Assembly: GCA_902495595.1 (NCBI GenBank)
Contig: CABUXV010000003.1
Coordinates: forward strand, 42,430-106,429
Reading direction: 5' to 3'
Origin: an uncultured Eubacterium sp.
Lineage (GTDB): Bacteria; Bacillota; Clostridia; Peptostreptococcales; Anaerovoracaceae
DNA length: 64,000 bases
The position numbers and the translations under genes were made by a program. How positions within the stretch are numbered: position 1 is the first letter of the stretch; every line of letters begins with the position of its first letter. The notes beneath the pieces are model-generated. The model was not told where the DNA came from and ran no database searches. It worked only from the letters and a program-made list of their open reading frames with translations. This document shows, piece by piece, positions 25,375 to 35,439 of the stretch.

Positions 25375-25615
25375 AAAGTGGGCATTTTCGGAAGCCGGTG
25401 AAATTCCGGCACTGTGTCTCAGCAACCGTGATATCTACGAAAGAATAAGTTTATGAAACAGTCACTGGGAAATGAAGTCAATATCAGAAATATAAAATAC
25501 GATATTGGCTTAACCGGGAAGACATTCGAGTAGGAAAGTGAAGAATTTACTGTAATTATATACAGACCGTAGTATCTTCATGTAAGGATTAAGTCGGGAG
25601 ACCTGCCGCGCTTAT
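25375..25615 (+). ncRNA. Cobalamin riboswitch (aptamer)
   Basis: Adenosylcobalamin-type aptamer. Conserved blocks: GAAGCCGGTGAAATTCCGGC and ACTG at 25391-25414, GTCACTGGGAA around 25461-25472, AACCGGGAAGACATTCGAG around 25512-25530, and the 3' B12-box-like AAGTCGGGAGACCTGCC at 25591-25607. It lies in the leader of the surface-protein/ECF operon and is followed by an intrinsic terminator, so cobalamin should switch the operon off by ending transcription early. Confidence 0.92.
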
Positions 25616-25689
25616 ACCAAATAGTCTTCTGAGGTAGGACTGCGGTTTTAAAGTATAGTTTGAATACTATTATTTTGTGTACCGTTTTT

Positions 25690-25713
25690 GCACCCTGAGG
25701 AGGGTGCTTTTTT
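25690..25713 (+). terminator. Riboswitch expression-platform terminator
   Basis: Perfect 7-bp stem GCACCCT / AGGGTGC with a GAGG loop, then six T. The run AGGAGG in the loop and 3' arm could also serve as ribosome-binding site for ATG 25717, so control might be both transcriptional and translational. Confidence 0.88.
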
Positions 25714-25785
25714 GTTATGAAGAGATTTATGGATATCCGAAAATACTGTACTTATCATTTGCATTTAACGGAAAGCGGGGGAGTA

Positions 25786-26994
25786 ATGAGCGGAAGAAAA
25801 GCAAAACGAAATAAAATTTTTAACATTTTAATGGCAGCGCTGATAGTATTTATTGTATTTTGCGGTTTTATGACTGTGGGAACCGTAAAGGGCTGGTTTG
25901 GTGAAAGTGAATCATCTTATGCAGTATCCAGTGACATTTCAGGAATAGTCAATGTTCAGCGAAATAATGTCGCTTACAGTTTGCAGGAAAAAACAGAAAT
26001 AAAATCAGAAGATATAATTGAAACAAAGTCAGAGTCATCGGCAGGAATAAAAATAGGCAAAAACACTTATGATTTATCGGAAAACACTGAGGTTTGCTTT
26101 GAAGATATAGAATCAAAAAAATCGATTTCAGTTCTTAACTGCGGGCAGCTGTTTGCAGTGATAAATAAGCATGAAGAGTTTGGAAGCGTATATACAGATG
26201 AATTTAAGGTTGCATCTGACAACGCTGTTTTTTCGGCGGACAGGCAGACAGGCTCGGCAAGCATAAATGTATTTGAAGGAAAAATTACAGTTTCAGGAAA
26301 GCAGGATTCTGCGGATAAGGTAACTGCTGAAAGCGGAGAAAAGGTCAGCATACAGAACGGAAAAATTGCAGTAGGAAAACTTGATGAAAAAGCTCTAAAC
26401 GATTTTAATATAGAGAAAGCTAAGGAAGCTAATGACGGAGGGCATAAACTTTGCTTCAGCAATAAGGAACTGGAGAAAGTTATATCGGACAGAGAAAAGG
26501 AAACAAAAAAGATAGCCGAGGAAAAAGAAGCCCACGAAAAGCAGATTATTGCAGCAGGGGAAAAAGGTGTTTCCTCTTCTTCAGGAGGCGGTGCATCTTC
26601 GGGCTCCGAGGATGTAAAAAGCTGTACAATACAGATACGATGTGATGATATTTTAAAAAATATGGGGTCTTTGAAAGCCGGAAAAGAGAAATTTGTACCT
26701 AAAAACGGCATTATACTTGCATCATCTTCAGTAGAATTCAGGCAGGGTGATACAGGATTCGACGTGCTTAAGCGGGCTTGCAGCGCGGCAGGTATACAGC
26801 TTGAATATTCATATACGCCTATGTACGGCAGTTATTATATAGAGGGGATAAACAATATATATGAATTTGACTGCGGAAGCAGATCCGGGTGGATGTACCG
26901 GGTAAACGGGTGGTCGCCTAATTACGGCAGCAGCTCATATGAAATGAAAGACGGAGATGTAATAGTATGGAGCTATACATGCAGCGGTATGTAA
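25786..26994 (+). CDS. Membrane-anchored FecR-like protein with C-terminal DUF4430 (transcobalamin-like) domain
   Basis: 402 residues, predicted outside the cell. A basic N-terminus (MSGRKAKRNK) leads into one membrane helix (about 11-32). Residues 40-190 resemble a FecR-type beta domain (SGIVNVQRNN, IKSEDIIETKSESSAGIKIGK). Residues about 210-260 are charged and probably coiled coil, followed by a Ser/Gly linker. Residues 275-402 are a DUF4430 domain, the fold of the C-terminal domain of transcobalamin and intrinsic factor: QGDTGFDVLKRACSAAG, SGWMYRVNGWSPNYGSSSYE, MKDGDVIVWSYTC. It is the first gene behind the cobalamin riboswitch, so cobalamin binding is likely. Start: ATG 25786 fits the signal anchor, with GGGGGAG close by; ATG 25717 in frame is an alternative. 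Confidence 0.82.
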   Translation: MSGRKAKRNKIFNILMAALIVFIVFCGFMTVGTVKGWFGESESSYAVSSDISGIVNVQRNNVAYSLQEKTEIKSEDIIETKSESSAGIKIGKNTYDLSENTEVCFEDIESKKSISVLNCGQLFAVINKHEEFGSVYTDEFKVASDNAVFSADRQTGSASINVFEGKITVSGKQDSADKVTAESGEKVSIQNGKIAVGKLDEKALNDFNIEKAKEANDGGHKLCFSNKELEKVISDREKETKKIAEEKEAHEKQIIAAGEKGVSSSSGGGASSGSEDVKSCTIQIRCDDILKNMGSLKAGKEKFVPKNGIILASSSVEFRQGDTGFDVLKRACSAAGIQLEYSYTPMYGSYYIEGINNIYEFDCGSRSGWMYRVNGWSPNYGSSSYEMKDGDVIVWSYTCSGM

Positions 26995-27039
26995 TACAGG
27001 TTTTATTTGAAATAGTTCAGACAGCAGCGGAGGTATATA

Positions 27040-30000
27040 ATGATAAATAAGAAAAATGTAAAAAATAAAAGCATAAGCATACTGTTGACATTAATAATGG
27101 TTGTTATGACGCTTATACCATCATGGTCTTTCGGTCAGGAAAACATAAATGCTTTATCCTACAGTCAGAAAAGTGTTTCGGAAACTCAAAGCGTAGGAAA
27201 TACTGATTACTCCGGAAGTTCAAATGAGATCTCAGAAGCAGAAAAACCTAAAATAAGAGATAATTTTTCGGAAAAAGAATGGGCATACAGCAAGGGGGAT
27301 ACAGCTGATGCCTTGAAAATCGAAGCATCTGTTTCCGATGGAGGAGAAATTTCATTTCAATGGCAGCTAAGCAAAGACGGAAAAAATTTTTCTGATATAA
27401 AGGATGAAACAAAAGCAGCTTATGTCCCTGATACAGATAAGGAGGGTATCTTTTATTACAGAGCTGTAGTTACAAATATTTTGGGAAACAGCAGTGCGCA
27501 GAACATAAGCTCGATTGCTGAAATCAGTATAAAAGCGTCTCAGGATAGAGCGCTTGCAAATGAAACAAAAAACAGTTCGGATATGCCGTCAGGCGAAGGC
27601 ACAGAGCAGAATCCTTATAATATTTCCACAGCAGAGCAGCTTATGTGGTTTGCCGAAGAAATAAATGCAGGAAATAGCGGATTATGTGCAAATCTTACAG
27701 GTGATATAGATCTGACAGAAATATTAAAGGAAAAAGAATGGATACCTATTGGAGATAAAGCAGCAGGAAAGAAGTATGAAGGAACATTTGACGGCGGCAG
27801 CTTTCGGGTTTCGGGTCTTAAAATAGATAACGACAAACAGTACCAGGCATTTATAGGCCATGCAGAGGGGGCAGCTGTAAAGAATCTTATCGTTAGCGGT
27901 GACATTAGTACAAGCAATAACTATGCTGCGGGGATAATAGCCTATGGAAACTCAGTTGAAATTTCAGACTGCATCAATGAAGTGAACGTAACATCTACAG
28001 GTAAAGGCAGTATAGGGGGGGTTATTTCATGGTTAACAGGAACAGGCAGTAAAATAGAAAACAGCGTTAACAAGGGGAATATTTCCGGGAGCGGAACATA
28101 TGTAGGAGGAATCACAGGAAGCCTGCCAAAGGGAAATAATATCGAAAGATGTTCGAATGAAGGAAGTGTTAAAAACAATAATAAAAGTACAGGCGGTATT
28201 ACAGGTCAGCTGGCTGGTGAAATAAACGAAAGTTTTAACAGCGGAACAATAGAGGGGACGACGAACGTCGGAGGTATTGCGGGAGTATGCAGTGCTTTCT
28301 CTACGGCAGCAAAGATAACTAATTGTTACAATACAGGTATTATATCGGGAAACAGTTTAGGCATAGGAGGTATTATAGGCGGGCTGAATGTGAAAACATG
28401 CTTGGCTGATATAAAAAACTGCTACAGCATAGGGCAGATATCTGCCGGGGCAGCTGAGTCCGGAGGAATAGTCGGAAACGGACAGAGCAAGATAACCGCT
28501 TCAAACTGCTATTATCTTGAAGGCAGCGCTTCTTCAGGTGATGGAGGCGATCTTTTGGCATCGGGAATTGCTTCAATGACTGATGGACAGATGAGAAGCG
28601 AAGATGAATATTTAGGAGAAAGCTTTTTTTACTCTGAAGGTTCATATCCCATATTAAACTGGCAGAATCCCAATGCGGAGTATGAAATTAAATTCAGCGT
28701 CAACCCGCAGGATGCCTCTGTTACTGTTAAAAATTCCGACGGCAGTACGGCAGAACCATACGATAAAAATAAATATAAACTTAAAAACGGCAGTTACAGC
28801 TATGAAGTAACCGCTGATGAATATGAGCCGGAATCGGGAAACTTTACCGTATCGTCAGCAGGTAAGGAATTCAGTATAAACCTTAAGGTAAAGAAATACG
28901 ATTATGTATTTGATATAACGCCTGAGGATGCCAATCTTACTGTTAAAGGGCAGGAGGCTAATGAAGATGGTCTTACGTACAGTTTGACTAAGGCAGGCAA
29001 TCCTTACAGCTATGTTGTCGATAAGTTCGGTTACGAGAAAAAGGAAGGAACCTTTTCTGTAACAGGAGAAGAAAAGTCGGACAGAAAAGCTGTGACTCTT
29101 GCACCTATGACAAAGTATAATGTTGTTTTTCATGCGGAAAAAGAAACAGGAGGACCGGACTCGGAAATTTCTGTAAAGGTTGTAAGCAAGGAGTATGAAG
29201 ACGAGAATATAAAAGGAGAAAAGGGAGAGTTTTCACTTCCGGACGGAGAATATAAATACACTGTTTCATGTCCGGGATATAAATCCGTAAAAGGCGATTT
29301 TGAAGTAAAAGGTTCCGGTGTTGATATAGACGGAATAATATTAAAGGTTCAGACGGAGTGGGACGGAGAGAGTTTATCTGAACCTGCTGAGGATGAAAAA
29401 GGCGTATATCTTATATCTAACGCTGATGAACTTATGTGGTTTGATAAAAACGCCAAGACATCAGATTCCGCAAGACTTACTGCGGATATAAGAATAAATA
29501 AAAGCGTTTCGGGTTCAGATGCAGCTGCTGAAAAGTATAAATGGATCCCTATAGGAAAAGATAAAAGCAGCGCCTATACAGGAACTTTTGATGGCAATGG
29601 ACATACTGTTTCCGGTTTGTATATTGAAAATAATAATGCAAATACAGGAATGTTCGGATATGTAGGAGACAAGGGCAAGATAAAAAATCTTACGATAAAG
29701 GACAGCAGGATTGCATCCATAGGAGATAAAAATTATACAGGAATTTTTGCAGGTGACTTATATGGGAGCATTGAAAACTGCCATACGGAAAGTACCGTAA
29801 CGGTAACAGGATATCGTTATGTAGGAGGCATAGCCGGTGATATCGAAAGCGGAGGGCAGATAAGCGGATGTTCCAATAATGCCGATGTTCTGGCTTCCGA
29901 TACTAATGCAGGAGGAATCACGGGAAGAATAGATACGGGAAGTTTAGCTGTTTCTGAATCATGCAATACGGGAGATGTTTCGGGGAAAAGCTCAGTAGGA

Positions 30001-33000
30001 GGAATCACAGGAAACCAGTATGCTTATCAGTCTGTAATTAATAATACATACAACACAGGCAATGTGACTGCCAGTGACGGATATGCAGGAGGAATATCAG
30101 GAAATTTCCGTTCGGGAACATTAAAAAACAGCTATTCTGCGGGGAAAGTATCTGCCGCAGATTCCGGAATTATAACAGGACGTCTCGAATGGACTACCGG
30201 TGCCAAAGCACTGGAAAATGTTTATTACATCGATTCTCAGGGAATTGATGCTGTAGGCAATCTTAACGGCTGTACTGTTCAAAGTGGTGAAGCTGTGCCT
30301 AAGACCTCGGATGAATTAAAAGGAATAGCTTCTGAGCTTGGCGAAGCATTTGAGCAGGACAGCAGCGGCATAAATTCAGGTTATCCCGTACTTGCGTGGC
30401 AGAACGGAACTGATATATCGCAAGACCCCGAAAAGGATGAAAACGGATGGCAGGGCGAAATATCAGATACAGCTCCGAACCAGGAGAACGGTATTTACCA
30501 GATATCCACTCCTGCGGAGTTAAAATGGTTTGCAGAAAAATCACGCAAAGAAAGCAGCAGGAATATAAAGGCTGTACTGACAGACGATATAGATTTAAAC
30601 TACAATCAATGGGTATGCATAGGGGGAACAGATGAAGCTGCGGCTTTTGAAGGAACCTTTGACGGAGCAGGACATACGATAAAAAATCTCTATATCAAGA
30701 ACAGCAAAGGCAGCGGGCTTGTAGGCTACAATGGGGGAACCATAAAGAATGTTAAAATAACAGGCATAATTAAAAACAGCGATAATGCAGGCGCTGCGGC
30801 AGGATACAATGCCGGTGAAATTTCAGAAGTAACGTCCTGTGTATCCGTTAGTGAGGGTTCTTATATAGCCGGAATAGCAGGCAGTAATATAGGCGGAGTT
30901 ATTGAAGAATGTCATAACAAATCGATGATTTCGGGAAATGGATACGTAGGAGGAATAGCAGGATACAATAAAGGCACAATTAAAAAATGTACCAATACGG
31001 CAGTGATACGAAGCAGCAGTACATTTTCGGCAGGAATAGCAGCGGACAATGATGAAGGAACGGTAGAGGAATGTGCCAACAGCGGACATATTATAAATAC
31101 CGCAGCTGTCAGACTTAATTTTATAGGAGGCATTATAGGGCGAAATGCGGGTAATGCCGAAAACCTTTACAATACGGGAAATATCGTAAGCCGCGGAAGC
31201 AGCGTGGGGGGCTGTGTAGGTATAAATACAAGCGGTTCGTCTGCAAATAATCTTTTCAGCCTTGGAGATGTCAGCGGAGCATCTGTAGATAATGACGGCG
31301 TTAAAGAGTTCAGGGTAGGAGGAGCTATAGGCGAAGTAACCAGCGGAGTCTCCAATGCTTATTACCTGGAGACTATTGCCATAGCAGAAAGCGGTTCAAA
31401 AGGCGGTATTAAAGCAAATGCAGGAACCATAAAGCAGAAGGCGGGCAAGCTTACTTCAATGATTGAAGAAAAAGAGCATATCTCGGGAACTGTTACGCTT
31501 CCTGAACAAATATATGCGGGAAGTTCGGTAAAAGCTTCATATAAGGATGGAAATGCTCAAAATCCTGTCTATATATGGTACAGCCGTACAGACGGAAGAG
31601 AAGATGTTCTGGCTGTAAGCGACAGCTTTTCAATTCCAAATGATTTTGCTGGTTCTAAAATATATGTGAAATGTATGGATGGGGATTTTTACGGTATTAA
31701 AACGGGAGCATCCGGAGAAATACAAGGCCTTGGGGGAACCGTAAAGATAAGCGGATTTGAAGTGTCCGGCCATACTTTAAAAGCCGAATACCAGGGAAAT
31801 GAAAAGAATCCGAAATATCAGTGGTACAGAGGAACGACAGCTATAAGCGGAGCATCAAAGTCCGAGTATACATTGACAGATGAAGATTTGGGGAAGACGA
31901 TAAGCGTTAAAATAACAGGAGAGCTTCCCGGATATATTCAGGCAAATACAGGGACAATTATGAGCAGTGAAGATGCGGGGATATGGCCTGAAGAGCAGTG
32001 CCGTCAACCTGAAATTGCAGGAGATGTATATCAGATTTCCACCCTGTCTGAATTCAAGTGGTTTGTAAATCATGTAAACAGCGGCAATACTTCAGCAGAT
32101 GCAGCTCTTACAAGTGATATATCTTTAAGTTCATCGGAATGCTGGTATCCTATAGGAAAGGATAAAAAAGCATATCAGGGAACTTTTGACGGCAAAAATC
32201 ACAAAATTGAAAATCTGAATATAAATTCGGAAAAAGATGAACAAGGTCTTTTCGGAAATGTCGGCGGCAAAGGAATAATAAAGAATCTTAAGGTTTCAGG
32301 CAATATATACGTTTCGGGAAATGGCATAATAACAGGAGGAATTGCCGGATATCTGGACGGTAAAATAACTGGCTGTGAATTCGGAGGCAATGTATCGGGA
32401 AACAGCGATGTAGGTGGAATTGCAGGTCAGATAGGAAAAGATGCTCAGATTATCGAATCACGAAATACGGCAGCAGTTTATGGCGTGGAGTCTGTAGGAG
32501 GGATAACCGGGTCTGTATCTTACGGCACTGTAAGCAGATGTATTAATATTGGCGATGTAGGAAAAGATGAGCTTAAGACCGTAAAAGCAGGAGGAATTGC
32601 CGGAAATATGACAAACTATGCTGTCATAGAAGCATGCTACAATAAGGGAACTGTTTCAGGGAGTTCCTTTATGGGAGGCATAGCCGGTGAAGTCAGCGTA
32701 TGTGTGGTTCCGCAGGGTTGCTACAATGTGGGAACAGTAAGCAAAGGCATGTATTCCAACGGTTCTGTCGGAAGCTATGTTAAATCCGACTATATAGGAC
32801 AGACTAAGGGAAGCTTTTATCTTGTAAGTTCGCAAGCGGAAGCAGTAGATGAAACTGCAACGGGAGCAACGTCAGAAACTATGAAAAAACCTGCTTTTGC
32901 AGATAAACTTAACAGCCAGGTGGGCGCGGCGTATTTTGCAGAAGACGTTAAAAATATAAATGATGGTTATCCGGTATTGAAGTGGCAGACGGAGGGAACT

Positions 33001-35394
33001 TCTGAAGGAGGCGGAGAAAGTCCGGAAGAACCTGAAAAGACAGAAATAAATGTTTCCATAAAATTTATAGGAGATACAGCCCATGGAAAGGATGGAGAGC
33101 ATACAGGTGAGGTAGTTTGGTTTGACAGGAAAAGCTATACTCTTAAAGCAGGCGCGACAGCTTATGATTTGTTTAAAAAAGCCGCGGCAGATGCAGGATT
33201 TGAGTATGATGCCAGCGCATCAGGTTACATATCATCGATAAAAAATCCGGATACAAAAGTGACGCTGGCAGAACTTACCAACGGGCCTTACAGCGGATGG
33301 ATGTACACTGTAAATGGCATATTTCCTGATTATATGTCTGCCGTTACCCTTAAAGACGGCGATGAAATGGTTGTTCTTTATGTGGATGATTATACGAAGA
33401 TTGACTGGGATGGTAATAAAACTCCTCAGCAGGCAGCGGAGGAAGTTGAAGCGCTGATAGAAGAAATTCCTGATATAGACAAGCTTACACTTGACGATGC
33501 TCCTATAGTTGACCGAGCATCATCTGCTTATAATTCTCTTACAGATGAAGCTAAGGCGCTAGTGTCAAAGGTATTGAAAACTAAGCTGGATGCAGCGCTG
33601 GCAAAAATTGCTAAGCTTCAGAAAACAGACCAGAAAGCTTTTAACAAAATTTATGAAGAAACAGGCTCAAAACTTTTAAGTCTTGCAGATAAAAATGGTC
33701 TGACAGTAGGAGCCGCCGGCGGAGAATGGACGGTTTTAGGACTTGCAAGGTCCGAAAAGATAAACAGAAGCGTAATAGATGATTACTGTCAGAATGTTAT
33801 AAAACATGTAAAGAAAAAGGGAAGCGCGAAACTGCATGATTCAAAGTCAACGGATAATTCAAGAGTTATCCTGGGTCTTACTTCTATAGGCAAGGATGTA
33901 ACCGATGTTTCAGGATATAATCTGCTGGAGCCCCTTGCGGATTTTGAATACGTTAAATATCAGGGACTTAACGGACCTGTATGGGCATTAATTGCATTGG
34001 ATTCATATGATTATGAAATACCTGATGTAAAAACAGGCGGCATCCAGACAACAAGAGAAAACCTTATAGAATATATACTGGATGCTCAGCTTGAAAGCGG
34101 AGGCTGGGATGTTGAGGGAAAAGCTGCCGATGCTGATATGACTGCGATGGCATTGCAGGCGCTAGCACCTTATTACGACAGCGACAGCAGGGTTAAATCT
34201 TCAGTGGACAGTGCATTGAACAGACTTTCCAAAATGCAGGCGGCAAACGGAAGTTATGAATCATGGGGAAAGAGCAATGCCGAGTCGGCGTCTCAGGTTA
34301 TAGTTGCGCTTACTTCACTGGGAATAGACCCTTCTTCAGATGGAAGATTCATAAAGAACGGATACAGTGTTCTTGATGCGCTGGCTTCATTTTATAATGG
34401 CGATGGTACTTTTAAACATACTGCATCATCTGAAACCTTAACAGAAAACGGAATGGCTACGGAGCAGGCTTATTATGCGTTGGCTTCATATTACAGACTT
34501 AAAGACAGCAAAACTGCCCTTTACGATATGAGTGATATTGAAACCATGTCAAAGATAGTGGAAAAACCGGATACTGAGACTGGTACAGATAAGCCTGAGA
34601 AAAATCAGCATGTATCAGAAACCGTCTCTGAACGCAGGGCAGGAGGAAACACAAAAAGCATAAAGAGCAGATTAACCACTGTAAAGCAGGTTATTAAGAT
34701 GATAGATGAGATATTGAATCCAGACGATTCATCAAATGCTGTGCCAAAGGACCTTTCGCAGCTTACCGATGGTCAGCTCAGCGCTATAATAAATGCGTAT
34801 AAAGCCTATGATTCATTGAGCGCTGATGAAAAGCTTCTGGTTAATAATTATGAAGAATTCGAAGAGCTTCTTGAAAGGCTGGGAAAATTCATGCACCAGG
34901 ATAAGGACAGCGGTATAGTTGTTCAGGGCATCGAATGGCACCATAAGCTCATAGTGGAAAAAACAGCGTTTACCGAAGAAGAAATCAAAGGTATAAAATC
35001 TGTTTTGGGAGAAGATTCAAAGCCTTTGCAGGCATATGACATACATTTTGAGGACTTACTGTCCGGCAGGGAATATAAACCGGATAAGCCTGTGACAGTA
35101 AAAATTCCTGAGCATGCAGAGGAAGGATACAGTTCTTCTGTAATAGTTCATATTGATGATGAATCCAATTACGGATACATAAAGAGCAAATCCGAAGACG
35201 GATATATTGAGTTTAAAGCTCAGGAATTTTCAAAATACGGTGTGATTGCCGTAAAGGGAGCGTGGAATGACATACTTCCACTAGCTTTGAAAACCTCAGA
35301 CTATTGGAAATGGATCGCGGCTGCTTTGGCGGCATTGTTGATTCTCGCAAGTCTGGCAGTTGTAAAAAAGGTAAGGATGAAAAAATATGATTGA
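27040..35394 (+). CDS. Giant multidomain surface protein: GLUG repeats, DUF4430 and alpha/alpha-toroid (putative cobalamin-capture protein)
   Basis: 2784 residues. Signal peptide 1-33; Ig-like 60-160; GLUG block 190-540; three PEGA-like beta domains 547-769; GLUG blocks 785-1125 and 1150-1470; two Ig-like domains 1481-1642; GLUG block 1660-1985; DUF4430 2001-2124 (PYSGWMYTVNGIFPDY, LKDGDEMVVLYVDD); a helical linker; an alpha/alpha-toroid of the terpenoid-cyclase/transcobalamin superfamily 2204-2501 (ADADMTAMALQALAPYYD, ESASQVIVALTSLG, ATEQAYYALASYYR); a second helical linker; a beta domain 2621-2741; membrane helix 2751-2774 and basic tail. No LPXTG motif is seen, so it is probably held by the C-terminal helix. 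DUF4430 and the toroid are the two domains of animal B12 carriers, here in reversed order. Starts 45 bases after the anchored DUF4430 gene. Confidence 0.88.
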   Translation: MINKKNVKNKSISILLTLIMVVMTLIPSWSFGQENINALSYSQKSVSETQSVGNTDYSGSSNEISEAEKPKIRDNFSEKEWAYSKGDTADALKIEASVSDGGEISFQWQLSKDGKNFSDIKDETKAAYVPDTDKEGIFYYRAVVTNILGNSSAQNISSIAEISIKASQDRALANETKNSSDMPSGEGTEQNPYNISTAEQLMWFAEEINAGNSGLCANLTGDIDLTEILKEKEWIPIGDKAAGKKYEGTFDGGSFRVSGLKIDNDKQYQAFIGHAEGAAVKNLIVSGDISTSNNYAAGIIAYGNSVEISDCINEVNVTSTGKGSIGGVISWLTGTGSKIENSVNKGNISGSGTYVGGITGSLPKGNNIERCSNEGSVKNNNKSTGGITGQLAGEINESFNSGTIEGTTNVGGIAGVCSAFSTAAKITNCYNTGIISGNSLGIGGIIGGLNVKTCLADIKNCYSIGQISAGAAESGGIVGNGQSKITASNCYYLEGSASSGDGGDLLASGIASMTDGQMRSEDEYLGESFFYSEGSYPILNWQNPNAEYEIKFSVNPQDASVTVKNSDGSTAEPYDKNKYKLKNGSYSYEVTADEYEPESGNFTVSSAGKEFSINLKVKKYDYVFDITPEDANLTVKGQEANEDGLTYSLTKAGNPYSYVVDKFGYEKKEGTFSVTGEEKSDRKAVTLAPMTKYNVVFHAEKETGGPDSEISVKVVSKEYEDENIKGEKGEFSLPDGEYKYTVSCPGYKSVKGDFEVKGSGVDIDGIILKVQTEWDGESLSEPAEDEKGVYLISNADELMWFDKNAKTSDSARLTADIRINKSVSGSDAAAEKYKWIPIGKDKSSAYTGTFDGNGHTVSGLYIENNNANTGMFGYVGDKGKIKNLTIKDSRIASIGDKNYTGIFAGDLYGSIENCHTESTVTVTGYRYVGGIAGDIESGGQISGCSNNADVLASDTNAGGITGRIDTGSLAVSESCNTGDVSGKSSVGGITGNQYAYQSVINNTYNTGNVTASDGYAGGISGNFRSGTLKNSYSAGKVSAADSGIITGRLEWTTGAKALENVYYIDSQGIDAVGNLNGCTVQSGEAVPKTSDELKGIASELGEAFEQDSSGINSGYPVLAWQNGTDISQDPEKDENGWQGEISDTAPNQENGIYQISTPAELKWFAEKSRKESSRNIKAVLTDDIDLNYNQWVCIGGTDEAAAFEGTFDGAGHTIKNLYIKNSKGSGLVGYNGGTIKNVKITGIIKNSDNAGAAAGYNAGEISEVTSCVSVSEGSYIAGIAGSNIGGVIEECHNKSMISGNGYVGGIAGYNKGTIKKCTNTAVIRSSSTFSAGIAADNDEGTVEECANSGHIINTAAVRLNFIGGIIGRNAGNAENLYNTGNIVSRGSSVGGCVGINTSGSSANNLFSLGDVSGASVDNDGVKEFRVGGAIGEVTSGVSNAYYLETIAIAESGSKGGIKANAGTIKQKAGKLTSMIEEKEHISGTVTLPEQIYAGSSVKASYKDGNAQNPVYIWYSRTDGREDVLAVSDSFSIPNDFAGSKIYVKCMDGDFYGIKTGASGEIQGLGGTVKISGFEVSGHTLKAEYQGNEKNPKYQWYRGTTAISGASKSEYTLTDEDLGKTISVKITGELPGYIQANTGTIMSSEDAGIWPEEQCRQPEIAGDVYQISTLSEFKWFVNHVNSGNTSADAALTSDISLSSSECWYPIGKDKKAYQGTFDGKNHKIENLNINSEKDEQGLFGNVGGKGIIKNLKVSGNIYVSGNGIITGGIAGYLDGKITGCEFGGNVSGNSDVGGIAGQIGKDAQIIESRNTAAVYGVESVGGITGSVSYGTVSRCINIGDVGKDELKTVKAGGIAGNMTNYAVIEACYNKGTVSGSSFMGGIAGEVSVCVVPQGCYNVGTVSKGMYSNGSVGSYVKSDYIGQTKGSFYLVSSQAEAVDETATGATSETMKKPAFADKLNSQVGAAYFAEDVKNINDGYPVLKWQTEGTSEGGGESPEEPEKTEINVSIKFIGDTAHGKDGEHTGEVVWFDRKSYTLKAGATAYDLFKKAAADAGFEYDASASGYISSIKNPDTKVTLAELTNGPYSGWMYTVNGIFPDYMSAVTLKDGDEMVVLYVDDYTKIDWDGNKTPQQAAEEVEALIEEIPDIDKLTLDDAPIVDRASSAYNSLTDEAKALVSKVLKTKLDAALAKIAKLQKTDQKAFNKIYEETGSKLLSLADKNGLTVGAAGGEWTVLGLARSEKINRSVIDDYCQNVIKHVKKKGSAKLHDSKSTDNSRVILGLTSIGKDVTDVSGYNLLEPLADFEYVKYQGLNGPVWALIALDSYDYEIPDVKTGGIQTTRENLIEYILDAQLESGGWDVEGKAADADMTAMALQALAPYYDSDSRVKSSVDSALNRLSKMQAANGSYESWGKSNAESASQVIVALTSLGIDPSSDGRFIKNGYSVLDALASFYNGDGTFKHTASSETLTENGMATEQAYYALASYYRLKDSKTALYDMSDIETMSKIVEKPDTETGTDKPEKNQHVSETVSERRAGGNTKSIKSRLTTVKQVIKMIDEILNPDDSSNAVPKDLSQLTDGQLSAIINAYKAYDSLSADEKLLVNNYEEFEELLERLGKFMHQDKDSGIVVQGIEWHHKLIVEKTAFTEEEIKGIKSVLGEDSKPLQAYDIHFEDLLSGREYKPDKPVTVKIPEHAEEGYSSSVIVHIDDESNYGYIKSKSEDGYIEFKAQEFSKYGVIAVKGAWNDILPLALKTSDYWKWIAAALAALLILASLAVVKKVRMKKYD
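27610..32990 (+). repeat. Four large intragenic repeats (GLUG beta-helix blocks)
   Basis: Within the giant gene, blocks at about 27610-28671, 29401-30405, 30489-31440 and 32024-32990 share one plan. Each opens with a variant of YxISTAxELxWF, then a W-x-PIG segment and GTFDGxGHxIxxLxI, then many short repeats ending in GGIAG or GGITG, and three of the four close with YPxLxWQ. They would form stiff beta-helical rods. Confidence 0.8.
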
Positions 35395-35439
35395 TATGTA
35401 GTCTTGAAAGGTTTTAATAAAACTGATATTATTTAAAAC

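Noticed and set aside
26067..26711. 214-codon minus-strand frame inside the FecR-like/DUF4430 gene
   Set aside because: Shadow of a real gene with clear domains; its protein is Ser/Phe-rich and has no ribosome-binding site.
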